Shown here one piece after another: positions 38,532 through 46,724 of a stretch of 48,847 nt of DNA. The translations under genes and the position numbers were made by a program. Location of the stretch: positions 1 to 48,847 of the forward strand of contig JAFTIL010000023.1 of the NCBI GenBank assembly GCA_017456905.1, given 5' to 3'. The first letter of the stretch is position 1. Each line of letters opens with the position of its first letter. Source of the stretch: Clostridia bacterium. Its GTDB lineage: Bacteria; Bacillota; Clostridia; Oscillospirales; CAG-272. The notes beneath the pieces are model-generated. The model did not search any database, was not told where the DNA came from, and saw only the letters and a program-made list of their open reading frames with translations.

Positions 38532-39401
38532 TTATCTTCCTTTTTGAGATGACTCACCCTTCTTGAAGAACAGCACACCCAGACAGTTGGGGCCACAATG
38601 GCTGGAAATGGTACAGCCCGCCTTGGTCTCAATGATCTCGGCAAAGGGCTGAAGCTCAGCCACCAGCGCCTTGACCTTCTCCACGATCTCAGATGGAACG
38701 TAGGAATGGGTGACGAAAATGCGGTTATGCTGGATATCATCGCGGCCGGCGAGACGGCCCTTAACGTAATCGGTGATAGACTTCTCCATACTGCCGCGGT
38801 ACTTCTTGCCTACCTTCATGGTGCCCTCTACCACCACGATCTCGGGACGAAGCTGAAGTGCGGTTGCGGCCAGAGCAACGACACCCGAGCAACGACCGCC
38901 CTTTTTCAGGTAGTCCAGCGTTTGAAGTACGAAGCTGACGTCCAGTCTCTGTTTCATTTCTTCCAGCTTCTCAACGATCTCAGGAACTTCAAGGCCCTCA
39001 GCGGCCAGTTCTGCCGCGGCCATGACCAGGTGACCCGAACCTGTAGACAGATTTCGGCTGTCGATAGGGTACACGTTCTCCAACTCCTCAGCGGCCAGCT
39101 TAGCGTTCTGGTGGCAGGAAGAAAACTCGGAGGAAATATTGATATGGATGACGGCATAGCCCTCATCGGTATACTTTTTGAAAATATCGACGTACTCGCC
39201 CATGGAAATGGCAGAGGTCTTGGGCAGCACGCCCGTCTCGGCTACAAAGTCAAATACCTTTGGGGCGGTGACGTCCAAGCCGTCGCGGTACAACTCCTCT
39301 CCCAGAGTAATGCCCAGCGGCACGACTTCAACGTTATATTTTTCGTAGATTTCTTGGGTCAGGTCACAGGTAGAGTCGCAGGTGATCTTGATCTTTGCCA
39401 T
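38532..39401 (-). CDS. DegV family fatty-acid-binding protein
   Basis: DegV/FakB proteins bind fatty acids, and FakB forms present them to a FakA kinase for phosphorylation. The 289-residue product shows the family opening KITCDSTCDLTQE, a P.GIT.GEELYRDG segment, PKTSAIS (substrate pocket), HINISSEFSSCHQNA, DSRNLSTGSGHLV, and FVLQTLDYLKKGGRCS. Length is normal. No fakA gene is present in the window, so it may act alone or with a distant partner. The ATG at 39401 has AAGGGAT upstream. Confidence 0.92.
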   Translation of the reverse strand: MAKIKITCDSTCDLTQEIYEKYNVEVVPLGITLGEELYRDGLDVTAPKVFDFVAETGVLPKTSAISMGEYVDIFKKYTDEGYAVIHINISSEFSSCHQNAKLAAEELENVYPIDSRNLSTGSGHLVMAAAELAAEGLEVPEIVEKLEEMKQRLDVSFVLQTLDYLKKGGRCSGVVALAATALQLRPEIVVVEGTMKVGKKYRGSMEKSITDYVKGRLAGRDDIQHNRIFVTHSYVPSEIVEKVKALVAELQPFAEIIETKAGCTISSHCGPNCLGVLFFKKGESSQKGR

Positions 39402-39462
39402 AGTGATATCCCTTTCTCATCATAATAATATTTAATCTCAGGGGATTTTAGATTATTATCTT

Positions 39463-39491
39463 ATTTTATCATAAAATTTTCGCAGGGTCAA
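39463..39491 (-). promoter_or_regulatory. Sigma-A promoter of the degV-HAD operon
   Basis: Minus strand TTGACC (39486-39491), 17 bases, TAAAAT (39463-39468), with an AT-rich leader of about 55 bases. Confidence 0.65.
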
Positions 39492-39643
39492 GAGAAAAAA
39501 TATGAAATTAAATGAAAAAGCCGTACATTCCAGCCTCTCCGTTTATGTTCGGTTTACATTCGTAGCATATCGCACAACGGAAGGGTGCTTGATATGACAT
39601 TTCCCACAATTTGTAAACCAACTGTAAATTCACCAAAACCCTA

Positions 39644-39672
39644 TTGACAATCATGTGACCGTGTGATATAAT
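39644..39672 (+). promoter_or_regulatory. Perfect sigma-A promoter of the flotillin gene
   Basis: TTGACA (39644-39649), 17 bases, TATAAT (39667-39672). Predicted start near 39679, leaving a leader of about 154 bases. Confidence 0.92.
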
Positions 39673-39679
39673 ATTTACA

Positions 39680-39826
39680 ACATCGGGTGGCCTTGCAGCT
39701 GCGTCCGATGCTGTGGTATCCGAGACCACCGTCATGCCGGTTGCAACCGTCATGACCCAGCCATCGGATCCCTGCCGTCCGTCTTTTTCGGGCGGTACAT
39801 AGCCATCGAAAATTTTTAAAGGAGGA
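39680..39826 (+). promoter_or_regulatory. Structured 5' leader of the flotillin gene
   Basis: Successive hairpins are CATCGG (39681-39686) with CCGATG (39705-39710), GTGGT (39713) with ACCAC (39725), and GTCATG (39731) with CATGAC (39751) enclosing CGGTTG/CAACCG. A last one is CCGTCCG (39775) with CGGGCGG (39789). A second CATCGGATCC near 39762 could pair instead with GGTATCCGAG near 39715, giving two alternative folds. It is followed by AAAGGAGG. No known riboswitch is recognised, and no leader ORF is evident. Confidence 0.5.
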
Positions 39827-39832
39827 CAAATT

Positions 39833-41323
39833 ATGTTCAACCCCATCAGCCTTATGGCACTTGCCCTGCCGATGACCGCCATCTGGATCATCGTTGGCGT
39901 CGCGGCCTTGATCCTGCTGTTCTTTATCTGCGGCTACGTCAAGGCACCCCCGAACCGTGCTTACATCATTTCAGGTCTTCGTAAGAAGAAAAAGATCCTG
40001 ATCGGTAAAGCGGGCATCCGCATTCCCCTGGTCGAGCGTCTGGATAAGCTTTCCCTGGACGTGATGCAGGTGGACATCAAGACCAGCGAAGCCATTCCCA
40101 CCAACGAGTTCATCAACGTGACCGTAGACGGCGTGGCCAATATCAAGATCTCGTCCGACACCGAGCTTTTGGAAAAGGCAGCCGAGGCACTTTTGGGCAT
40201 GGATCAGCGCCAGCTCATCTTCCTGGTCACTCAGGTGCTGGAAGGTAATATGCGTGAGATCGTAGGCTCCGTCGGCCTGAAGGAAATGGTGCAGGAGCGT
40301 CAGATCGTAGCCGAGAAGATCAAGGAAAACGCCATTCCCGACATGATGAAGCTGGGTATTGAGATCGTTAACTTCAACATCCAGAACTTCAAGGACGGCG
40401 CAGGCACCATTGAGAACATGGGTATCGACAACGTGGAGCAGATCCGCAAGGCCGCCCAGATCGCCAAGGCTGAGGCCGCCCGCGATATCGCCATCGCCGA
40501 GGCCAATGCCCGCGAGTCCGCCAACAAGGTAGCCGTGGAGGCCAACCAGCGCATCGCCGAGCAGAACACCACCCTGGCCATCCGTGAGGCCGAGCTGAAG
40601 AAGGACGCCGACATCAAGAAGGCAGAAGCCGACGCAGCATACGACATCCAGAAGCAGGAGCAGAGAAAGACCATCGAAGTCACCTCCGCCAACGCCGACA
40701 TCGCTCGCCGTGAGAAGGAAGCCGAGCTCTTCGAGAAGGAGATCGCTCTCCAGGAAAAGAAGCTGGACGCAGAAATCAAGAAGAAGGCCGACGCACTCAA
40801 ATACGAGGCCGAGAAGAAGGCAGAAGCCGATCTCATCCGCCGTCAGAAGGAATCCGAGGCAAAGAGATACGAGGAAGAGCAGGCCGCTATCGCCCGTATG
40901 AAGGCCGCAGAAGCCGACAAGTACGAGCAGGAGCGCCAGGCTGAGGCTAAGCGCGCCATTGCGGAGGCCGAGGCATTCGCCAAGATGAAGGAAGCCGAGG
41001 GTATCCGCGCCGTGGGTCTTGCCGAAGCAGAGGCCATCGAGAAGAAGGCAGAAGCTCAGAAGAAGATGGGCGAAGCCTCCGTTTTGGAAATGTACCTGCA
41101 GGCACTCCCCGAGGTGGTCAAGAACGCCGCCGCACCTCTGGCACAGACCGACAAGATCGTTATGTACGGCGACGGCAACTCCACCAAGTTGCTGCGTGAC
41201 GTCATGAACTCCTCCAACCAGATCATGGAAGGTCTGGAGGAAGCCACCGGCCTGGATGTCAAGAGCATGATCTCCGGTTTCGTGGGCGGTAAGGTTGCCG
41301 CCAACACCGAGGAAAAGAAGTAA
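39833..41323 (+). CDS. Flotillin/SPFH domain protein
   Basis: Flotillins organise membrane microdomains and are often induced by envelope stress. The 496-residue product has one N-terminal hydrophobic segment (about 13-36) followed by basic residues. The SPFH domain spans about 38-200 (CGYVKAPPNRAYIISG ... LLGMDQRQLIFLVTQVLEGNMREIVG ... MMKLGIEIVNFNIQNFKD). A long Ala/Glu/Lys-rich coiled coil (about 215-420) comes next, then a C-terminal tail with ATGLDVKSMISGFVGG. This equals FloT/YuaG in length and order. The ATG at 39833 follows AAAGGAGG. A NfeD-like partner, common beside floT, is absent. Small membrane proteins follow instead. Confidence 0.93.
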   Translation: MFNPISLMALALPMTAIWIIVGVAALILLFFICGYVKAPPNRAYIISGLRKKKKILIGKAGIRIPLVERLDKLSLDVMQVDIKTSEAIPTNEFINVTVDGVANIKISSDTELLEKAAEALLGMDQRQLIFLVTQVLEGNMREIVGSVGLKEMVQERQIVAEKIKENAIPDMMKLGIEIVNFNIQNFKDGAGTIENMGIDNVEQIRKAAQIAKAEAARDIAIAEANARESANKVAVEANQRIAEQNTTLAIREAELKKDADIKKAEADAAYDIQKQEQRKTIEVTSANADIARREKEAELFEKEIALQEKKLDAEIKKKADALKYEAEKKAEADLIRRQKESEAKRYEEEQAAIARMKAAEADKYEQERQAEAKRAIAEAEAFAKMKEAEGIRAVGLAEAEAIEKKAEAQKKMGEASVLEMYLQALPEVVKNAAAPLAQTDKIVMYGDGNSTKLLRDVMNSSNQIMEGLEEATGLDVKSMISGFVGGKVAANTEEKK

Positions 41324-41362
41324 TTCTTACATAGACCCAAGCGGCAGGATGGATCCTGTCGG

Positions 41363-41400
41363 AGTCACCCCCTCTCCCGTAATGGGGGAGGGGGTTGTTT
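41363..41400 (+). terminator. Terminator-like hairpin after the flotillin gene
   Basis: CCCCCTCTCCC (41368-41378) pairs with GGGGGAGGGGG across a short loop, followed by TTGTTT. The imperfect T-run may allow read-through into the membrane-protein genes, for which no separate promoter was found. Confidence 0.75.
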
Positions 41401-41434
41401 ATCACAAACCATCCATACGAAGAAAGGAGCCTCC

Positions 41435-42283
41435 ATGAAAAAGAACAAGAAAAACAACGAATACAGAAATTCCAAGGGTGCCATGGCGGACACCATCCTG
41501 AATTCGCTGCCTGCTACCTTGGCAGTCGCGCTTTTGTGCTTTCTCATGGGCGCTTTCTTTATCCTCCCGCAACAGGACAACAAGCCCATCCCACGCGAGG
41601 AGGCTGTTGCCTACGAGGGAGCATTTGAAAGCTACAGGACGGGCAAGAACTACTGCACCATCTATTTTACCGACGGTTCAACCTACGAGGTCTACCCTCA
41701 TACCGAAGGCTCGGATTTCCGTAAGGCCATGAAGTCCCTGGATAAAGGAACCAAGCTTTATCTCATGGTCAATCCCAACAACGGCTACGTGGTGGAAATC
41801 AAGACTGACACCCGGGAGCTGATGAATTTCGAGACCTCCCAAACAGAGTTGGACGCCTACGATAACGGCTACATCGGCATCGGGATCTTCGTGATCTTTT
41901 GCGGTGTGTTCCTCATCCTTTACGGTATCATCCAAGCGATCCATAGGCGCAAGGAAACCGACCGCTTGAAAAAACGCGACAAGAGACGTGTCCTCGGGGT
42001 GGACGATACGGGGCTGCGCCGTGCTAACATGGGGATCAAATGCAAGATCCTGCTGGAAAAGACGGTTGGGGACTATAGCATCTGCTATCGCCGCGTGAAA
42101 AGCACCAACGAGCTGATCGTGAACGGCGTGGTGTATGATGAAATGACCGCCGTTGTGGAATTTGAGCATGATCTCTCTGCCACGGTGGACGGACACGAGC
42201 TCCACGCAGGCTATGATGTTGACAGCCACAGCTATATTACCTTTGACGGCAAGCGGGTGGCGGAGAAGCTGCGGTTGATTTAA
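41435..42283 (+). CDS. Two-span membrane protein with exposed beta domain, function unknown
   Basis: The 282-residue product has a basic N-terminus, a hydrophobic span at about 29-47, an outer beta-rich domain at about 48-145 (FESYRTGKNYCTIYFTDGSTYEVYPH ...), and a second span at about 146-168. A basic cytoplasmic domain ends the protein. The loop resembles DUF3592-type domains in pattern only. The ATG at 41435 follows AAAGGAG. It is 19 bases before the next membrane-protein gene and so lies in one transcript. Proximity to the flotillin gene suggests a membrane-organising or stress role, which is inference. Confidence 0.7.
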   Translation: MKKNKKNNEYRNSKGAMADTILNSLPATLAVALLCFLMGAFFILPQQDNKPIPREEAVAYEGAFESYRTGKNYCTIYFTDGSTYEVYPHTEGSDFRKAMKSLDKGTKLYLMVNPNNGYVVEIKTDTRELMNFETSQTELDAYDNGYIGIGIFVIFCGVFLILYGIIQAIHRRKETDRLKKRDKRRVLGVDDTGLRRANMGIKCKILLEKTVGDYSICYRRVKSTNELIVNGVVYDEMTAVVEFEHDLSATVDGHELHAGYDVDSHSYITFDGKRVAEKLRLI

Positions 42284-42302
42284 ACGCAAGAAAGGATTTT
42301 CC

Positions 42303-42836
42303 ATGAAACAACTTAAAATCCAAAAGGCCGACAAGGGCTATGTTCTGCGCCTCAGCGGATGGCAAAAGGCCAAGATCCTGTTGATGGGACTATTGCTTTT
42401 CGGCATTGGCGTATTCTGCGCCTTGATTCCGTGGCTGGCGAGGGACGGGGCCACCGTCTGGGATTTTCAGACCTTCTTTTACTTGGCGTTGGGTGTGTTC
42501 GGTATGTTTATCGGCGCTTTTATTCTGTATATCTACGTGGGTCTGCGCGTGGTGATTGACGGGTCGGGCGTGCGCCGTTATCGCTTCAACCATTGCACCT
42601 TTGATATGCCTTGGCGGCACGTCAAGAGCTGGGGCGTGACGTCCGTCAAAACCAAAGTAAAGTATCATACCGCCGAGCAATTTTATCTCTATTTCTCCTC
42701 TGTGGCGGGCGAGCGTACGGGTAAAAACTGTATCACGTTGCCCATCGGTCCCAAGGAAAAGGAAGATATCCGCCGTTCAGGACTTCAGGATTACATCTCT
42801 GCCTATCGGAAGGCTGACGGAAACGATGATTTTTAA
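42303..42836 (+). CDS. Small membrane protein with PH-like domain, paralogue 1
   Basis: The 177-residue product begins with a short polar segment containing GYVLRLSGWQKAK, then two hydrophobic spans (about 21-44 and 58-80). A C-terminal domain (about 82-165) has the strand rhythm of bacterial PH-like folds: LRVVIDGSGVRRYRF, MPWRHVKSWGVTSV, QFYLYFSS, then a final helix KEDIRRSGLQDYI. The neighbouring gene has the same plan (GYVLRQ..., two spans, LVIDEKGISFHRP, IPWEEVRDWG, HYLYFS, LSPLRRSGA), so they are paralogues. RBS GAAAGGA is present. Function unknown. Confidence 0.75.
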   Translation: MKQLKIQKADKGYVLRLSGWQKAKILLMGLLLFGIGVFCALIPWLARDGATVWDFQTFFYLALGVFGMFIGAFILYIYVGLRVVIDGSGVRRYRFNHCTFDMPWRHVKSWGVTSVKTKVKYHTAEQFYLYFSSVAGERTGKNCITLPIGPKEKEDIRRSGLQDYISAYRKADGNDDF

Positions 42837-42846
42837 GGAACGCTTT

Positions 42847-43422
42847 ATGGGAACCAACATCTACGAAAAAAACGAAAACGGCTACGTCCTCCGTCAACGC
42901 AACGCTGCAATAGCCGTTGTTGTGGTCATGATGATCTTTTTGGGGCTGATCTTGCCCTTGGGCGCACTTGTTCATTGGGTCGAGGGCGAGCCTCAAACCG
43001 TGAATGGGTGGGTGATCGGGGGGATCTCCCTTGCTTGCTTCGCCTTGGCTTTGACCATGCTCCGCTCCGAATGGCGTTATTTGGTCATAGATGAAAAGGG
43101 GATATCTTTCCACAGACCCCTTGCGCGTCCTAAGATGATCCCTTGGGAGGAAGTGCGGGATTGGGGGCTGGCATATCAGACGACGCGGCGCGGATGGGTG
43201 CATTATCTGTACTTTTCCACGGAGCGTTTGAAGGTCGCACGCCATGGAAGGAACAAGAAAATGCCTTTGACCTACGGAAAAACCGTGTATATCAGCGTGG
43301 AGCAGGAGGATCTTTCCCCTCTGCGCCGCTCGGGTGCGTTGTCCTTCTGCCGTCAGCATTTGGGGTGGAATAATAAATCTGCCAAAAATTTTGCTCCTAT
43401 GTTTACTTCCGACTTGGCGTGA
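42847..43422 (+). CDS. Small membrane protein with PH-like domain, paralogue 2
   Basis: The 191-residue product repeats the plan of the preceding gene: a GYVLRQ start, two spans at about 22-45 and 58-78, and a PH-like domain with PWEEVRDWG and HYLYFS, ending in a polar tail. The ATG at 42847 is chosen because AAGGA lies 7 bases upstream; the in-frame ATG at 42826 sits inside the previous gene without a ribosome-binding site. The pair probably arose by tandem duplication and diverged strongly. Function unknown. Confidence 0.75.
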   Translation: MGTNIYEKNENGYVLRQRNAAIAVVVVMMIFLGLILPLGALVHWVEGEPQTVNGWVIGGISLACFALALTMLRSEWRYLVIDEKGISFHRPLARPKMIPWEEVRDWGLAYQTTRRGWVHYLYFSTERLKVARHGRNKKMPLTYGKTVYISVEQEDLSPLRRSGALSFCRQHLGWNNKSAKNFAPMFTSDLA

Positions 43423-43460
43423 AAGCAAAAACACCCTTCTTTTTTCATGCAAAACGCCTA

Positions 43461-43489
43461 TTGACATTTTCCTCAAAAGGTTATATAAT
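43461..43489 (+). promoter_or_regulatory. Perfect sigma-A promoter of mscL
   Basis: TTGACA (43461-43466), 17 bases, TATAAT (43484-43489). It lies between the last membrane-protein gene and mscL, so mscL has its own control. Confidence 0.92.
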
Positions 43490-43535
43490 GAAACCACAAA
43501 ATTCGACCTTTTGGGTTATGTCAAAGGAGAAAAAC

Positions 43536-44180
43536 ATGAAAAATTTCTTCGCGGAATTCAAGAAGTTTATCACCCGCGGCAACGTGGTTGATATGGCCGT
43601 CGGTGTTCTCGTCGGTAGTTCCTTCACTGCCATCGTCAATGGCCTCAGCAACTTTATCCTCAAGCCCATCATCAACTGGCTGCTGGCGCTGATCTTTGGT
43701 GCCAACTCTCTGTCCGAGCTGTTCACCTTCCTCAAGAAGGTAGAGGTCGCTCAGGACGTCCTCAATGATGCAGGCGAGGTCATCGGCCAAGAAATGGTCG
43801 TTGATCTGACCCAGTCCATCTACATTGACTGGGGTTCCTTCATCAACGCCATCATCAACTTCTTCCTCATCGCCCTGGTGCTCTTCACCATCGTCAAGCT
43901 CATCAACAAGCTGAGAGACGAACGCAAGGAGTTCAATGAGAAGTTGGTCAGCGAAAAGCTCACCAAGGATCAGAAAAAGGAGCTGAAAGCCGCCGGTATC
44001 AAGGCAAGTGACAAGGCCGCCGTCGCCGCTTACTTTGCCGAGAAGCAGAAGAAGGCCGATGAAGCCGCTGCCGCTGAAGCAGCCGCTGCTGCCGAAGCCG
44101 CAAGGCTGGAGCGCGAGGCCAATCCCACCACCGAGGATCTGCTCAAGAAGATCCTGGCCGAGATGCAGAAAAAGGCATAA
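43536..44180 (+). CDS. mscL: Large-conductance mechanosensitive channel with extended tail
   Basis: MscL opens under membrane tension to release solutes on osmotic downshock. The 214-residue product has the conserved N-terminal helix and TM1 (FKKFITRGNVVDMAVGVLVGSSFTAIVNGLSNFILKPIINWL), an extracellular loop of about 45 residues, and TM2 (about 105-130, DWGSFINAIINFFLIALVLFTIVKLIN). A long polar C-terminal region follows with KKELKAAGIKASDKAAVAAYFAEKQKK and an Ala/Glu-rich helix, ending TEDLLKKILAEMQ, which is the usual MscL C-terminal bundle. Typical MscL is about 130-150 residues, so roughly 60 residues are inserted before the terminal bundle. The ATG at 43536 follows AAAGGAGA. Confidence 0.93.
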   Translation: MKNFFAEFKKFITRGNVVDMAVGVLVGSSFTAIVNGLSNFILKPIINWLLALIFGANSLSELFTFLKKVEVAQDVLNDAGEVIGQEMVVDLTQSIYIDWGSFINAIINFFLIALVLFTIVKLINKLRDERKEFNEKLVSEKLTKDQKKELKAAGIKASDKAAVAAYFAEKQKKADEAAAAEAAAAAEAARLEREANPTTEDLLKKILAEMQKKA

Positions 44181-44187
44181 CAAAATC

Positions 44188-44221
44188 AAAACGGATGCAC
44201 CCGCGGGTGCATCCGTTTTTT
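44188..44221. terminator. Terminator between mscL and the GH123-like gene
   Basis: AAAACGGATGCACC pairs with GGTGCATCCGTTTT around CGCG, with a T6 tail on the plus strand and A-run for the opposite one. Confidence 0.9.
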
Positions 44222-44228
44222 ATATTGC

Positions 44229-46640
44229 TTATTTTTTCAGCATGGCGCTGACCTTCTCAAAGAGCAGAACGCGAACAGCACGGAGATAGTCGTCGTCGTT
44301 CGTGTAGGTGATCACGTCGGTGGTAACCATGGCCACCATTTCGTCAGCGGCGGCCTCGCCCTCACCAGCCTCCAGCATGGTGAGGAGCTGGTAATCCTGA
44401 ATACCGATGCGGACGTTCTCCAGACGGAAAGAGGAAATGGGCTCGTAGCTACCGATCTGAGCACCGCTGTAAAGCAGGACACCGTCGCCGTGGGAGGCGG
44501 CACCGACGAGAGGGGTGAGGTTATTCATGGGATCAGCCGTCCAATAGGTGCCGGACCAGTAGAGCATACCCACCGAGTCGGTCATCTTGCACTGCCAGCT
44601 GGAGACCACGGGCTCGGTACCGTCACCCAGCGCCAGCCAGTTGACATAGGGCTGACCGGGCTCCCAGCAGACATAGAGCCAGGTTTCGTGGCCTTGCTTT
44701 GCAAGAGCGGCCATACGCTCGGCAAAGGTGCCGTACTGCTTTTCCTGAGCAGAAGTGGTCATGAACTGGGTACCGGGAATCATGTACTTATCGCGGGGAG
44801 TAAATGCGAAGGGCTTGGTACACCAGATCTTCAGATAAGGCTTCAAGAACTCGATCTGGTCGGTATTCTCGTCAAGCTGGAAGTTTGTAAAGAAGGGGGA
44901 GATCTGACGGTAACCGGGGAAATTACCTTCCAAACGATTGCTGTAATAGACGATCTCATTCATAAGGCCCATGTTCGTGGGCTCGTCCACATAATAGTAG
45001 AAGCCCTTCTTCATCCAGCTTTCGTTCTGACTCAAAATACCGTATGCCTCACTTTCGTTTTCGCTGATCCTGTTGATCACGAAGGAATTGACACGAGGAT
45101 TGTTCAGATACTCGGTCACGCGGCCGTCGGTGAGATTATAGGGCAGACGGTAGGCACAGAGACGATTCTCCAGGAGGAAGTCATAGTAGATCTTGTAGAG
45201 ATCCCAATACTCCACGTCCTTCATCTCTCTGTTCCAGTAGGAGGAGACGATATCCCAGTCTCCAAGACCCACAGAGGTCTTGAGCGCTGTCTCATCGGAC
45301 AGGGAGAAGTCGTAGACGTAGGTATAGACGTTGGCGATCTTGATGATCTTTCCAGAATCGGCGTCGGTGATCTTCAACTCGGCTGTATACAGGCCTGCGG
45401 TCTCGTTTGTGTCAGCCCAGACCTTGATCACAAAGCCCTGGGAGTTGCCGCCCTTGACGGTGACGGCACCGTCCAGAGGAGGCAGGGCGTCAGGCACCAT
45501 GTTGCCGTTGATGTTAACGTAGTGCTCACGGAGCACCTCGGTACGCAGGGTGTTGCCCTTTCCGTCAGCAAAGTCGGTGAGGGAGACAATAAAACTACGG
45601 TCAGCCTGGGGGGCTACGAAGAACTGGCAGTTCTCAATGCTGTTGCCCGCCATGTGGATGACGTAGGTGTCCATGCCGGAGGAGGTGGTATCGTTCTGAT
45701 ACAGCTTCTCGGTCATGTGGTCAAACCAGAAGTCCACAGAAGCATCCTCGTCGGGGGCGTTCACCTTATCATAATTGACACCCTCCACGGGAGCCTCGGT
45801 CAGATCAGAGCCCTCGCCGGGACGAGTCATATCAATGTCAAGACTACCCATGGCTTCCTCCCGTGTCTTGCAAAGCTGGATAGAGTAAATATACACGCTT
45901 TCGTCGTTAGTTCCCGACGCGGTCGTAAGGAAGTCCCAACGCATACCATTGAGGACACCCGAAAAATCCACCTCGGACAGATCGAAGATGATCTTCTGCC
46001 AACCCGTGTTGGTTCCGTCGAAGGAAGCGGTCATCTGGTAACCCGGGGTAGGCCCCGTGACGGCTCCCGCATAGTAGAACATTTCAAAGGACTCGCAAGC
46101 CACGTTCTCCACGCGGATGGTATAAACCATGTACTTATACTCGTCGGCGTTAATGGGATCCAGCTTGTTGAGTTTCATGTAATTGGCATAATTAAAGGAA
46201 ATGTAGGGATCGCTGGCACCTTTTTTCGTGGTGAGCTTCAACACAGAGCCATATGTCTCATCCATAACGATTTCAAAACCGCACTGATTGGGATCAGAGA
46301 ATATACTGCGATTGCGGTTATTGTTGTAAAATGTGATCAGAGCAGGATCGGTGGGCTCGTTGACACGCTGGGAGTTGTCCACAGTCTCACTTTCCGTCTC
46401 GGCCTCGGTTTCGGTCTCCGAAAGGGCGGGCTCCGTCTCGGCAGGATCGGTGGGGGCATCGGTCATGTCGTCCACGGTATCGCCGCCGGTGACGGGATCG
46501 GTTTCGGCATTGGTTTCGCCTACAGTAGTGTCGGCGGGATCAATGCCCGTGGTGCAGGCGGCGAATACGCCAACCAGCATAGCAATCACCAGAAAGAGGG
46601 ACAGAAATCTTGTCGTCGGCGATGCAAAAATCTTCTTCAT
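44229..46640 (-). CDS. Surface lipoprotein with GH123/DUF4091-like catalytic domain
   Basis: The 803-residue product has a lipoprotein signal with lipobox FAAC (cysteine 29) and a Thr/Glu/Asp-rich linker to about 95. A jelly-roll carbohydrate-binding-like domain (about 100-260) is followed by a beta domain (about 300-420) and a DUF4091/GH123-type barrel (about 430-790). GH123 enzymes use an Asp-Glu pair for substrate-assisted hydrolysis of N-acetylgalactosaminides; here YYYVDEP fits that pair. GMLYWSGTYW and SFRLENVRIGIQDYQLL are characteristic of DUF4091. The activity is plausible but not proven. The ATG at 46640 follows GGGAGG. It has its own promoter in the gap to the GH92 gene. Confidence 0.82.
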   Translation of the reverse strand: MKKIFASPTTRFLSLFLVIAMLVGVFAACTTGIDPADTTVGETNAETDPVTGGDTVDDMTDAPTDPAETEPALSETETEAETESETVDNSQRVNEPTDPALITFYNNNRNRSIFSDPNQCGFEIVMDETYGSVLKLTTKKGASDPYISFNYANYMKLNKLDPINADEYKYMVYTIRVENVACESFEMFYYAGAVTGPTPGYQMTASFDGTNTGWQKIIFDLSEVDFSGVLNGMRWDFLTTASGTNDESVYIYSIQLCKTREEAMGSLDIDMTRPGEGSDLTEAPVEGVNYDKVNAPDEDASVDFWFDHMTEKLYQNDTTSSGMDTYVIHMAGNSIENCQFFVAPQADRSFIVSLTDFADGKGNTLRTEVLREHYVNINGNMVPDALPPLDGAVTVKGGNSQGFVIKVWADTNETAGLYTAELKITDADSGKIIKIANVYTYVYDFSLSDETALKTSVGLGDWDIVSSYWNREMKDVEYWDLYKIYYDFLLENRLCAYRLPYNLTDGRVTEYLNNPRVNSFVINRISENESEAYGILSQNESWMKKGFYYYVDEPTNMGLMNEIVYYSNRLEGNFPGYRQISPFFTNFQLDENTDQIEFLKPYLKIWCTKPFAFTPRDKYMIPGTQFMTTSAQEKQYGTFAERMAALAKQGHETWLYVCWEPGQPYVNWLALGDGTEPVVSSWQCKMTDSVGMLYWSGTYWTADPMNNLTPLVGAASHGDGVLLYSGAQIGSYEPISSFRLENVRIGIQDYQLLTMLEAGEGEAAADEMVAMVTTDVITYTNDDDYLRAVRVLLFEKVSAMLKK

Positions 46641-46678
46641 AAAAACCTCCCTGAAGGTAAGGATTTGGATACGAGATC

Positions 46679-46707
46679 ATTATACCATATATTTGCACAT
46701 TTGTAAA
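46679..46707 (-). promoter_or_regulatory. Sigma-A promoter of the GH123-like lipoprotein
   Basis: Minus strand TTTACA (46702-46707), 17 bases, TATAAT (46679-46684), 38 bases before the ATG at 46640. Confidence 0.75.
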
Positions 46708-46724
46708 GTGAGAAACCCCAAAAA

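Noticed and set aside
44490-46706. 738-codon plus-strand reading frame
   Set aside because: Antisense shadow of the GH123-like lipoprotein gene with low-complexity His/Val/Gly composition typical of reversed GC-rich coding sequence.
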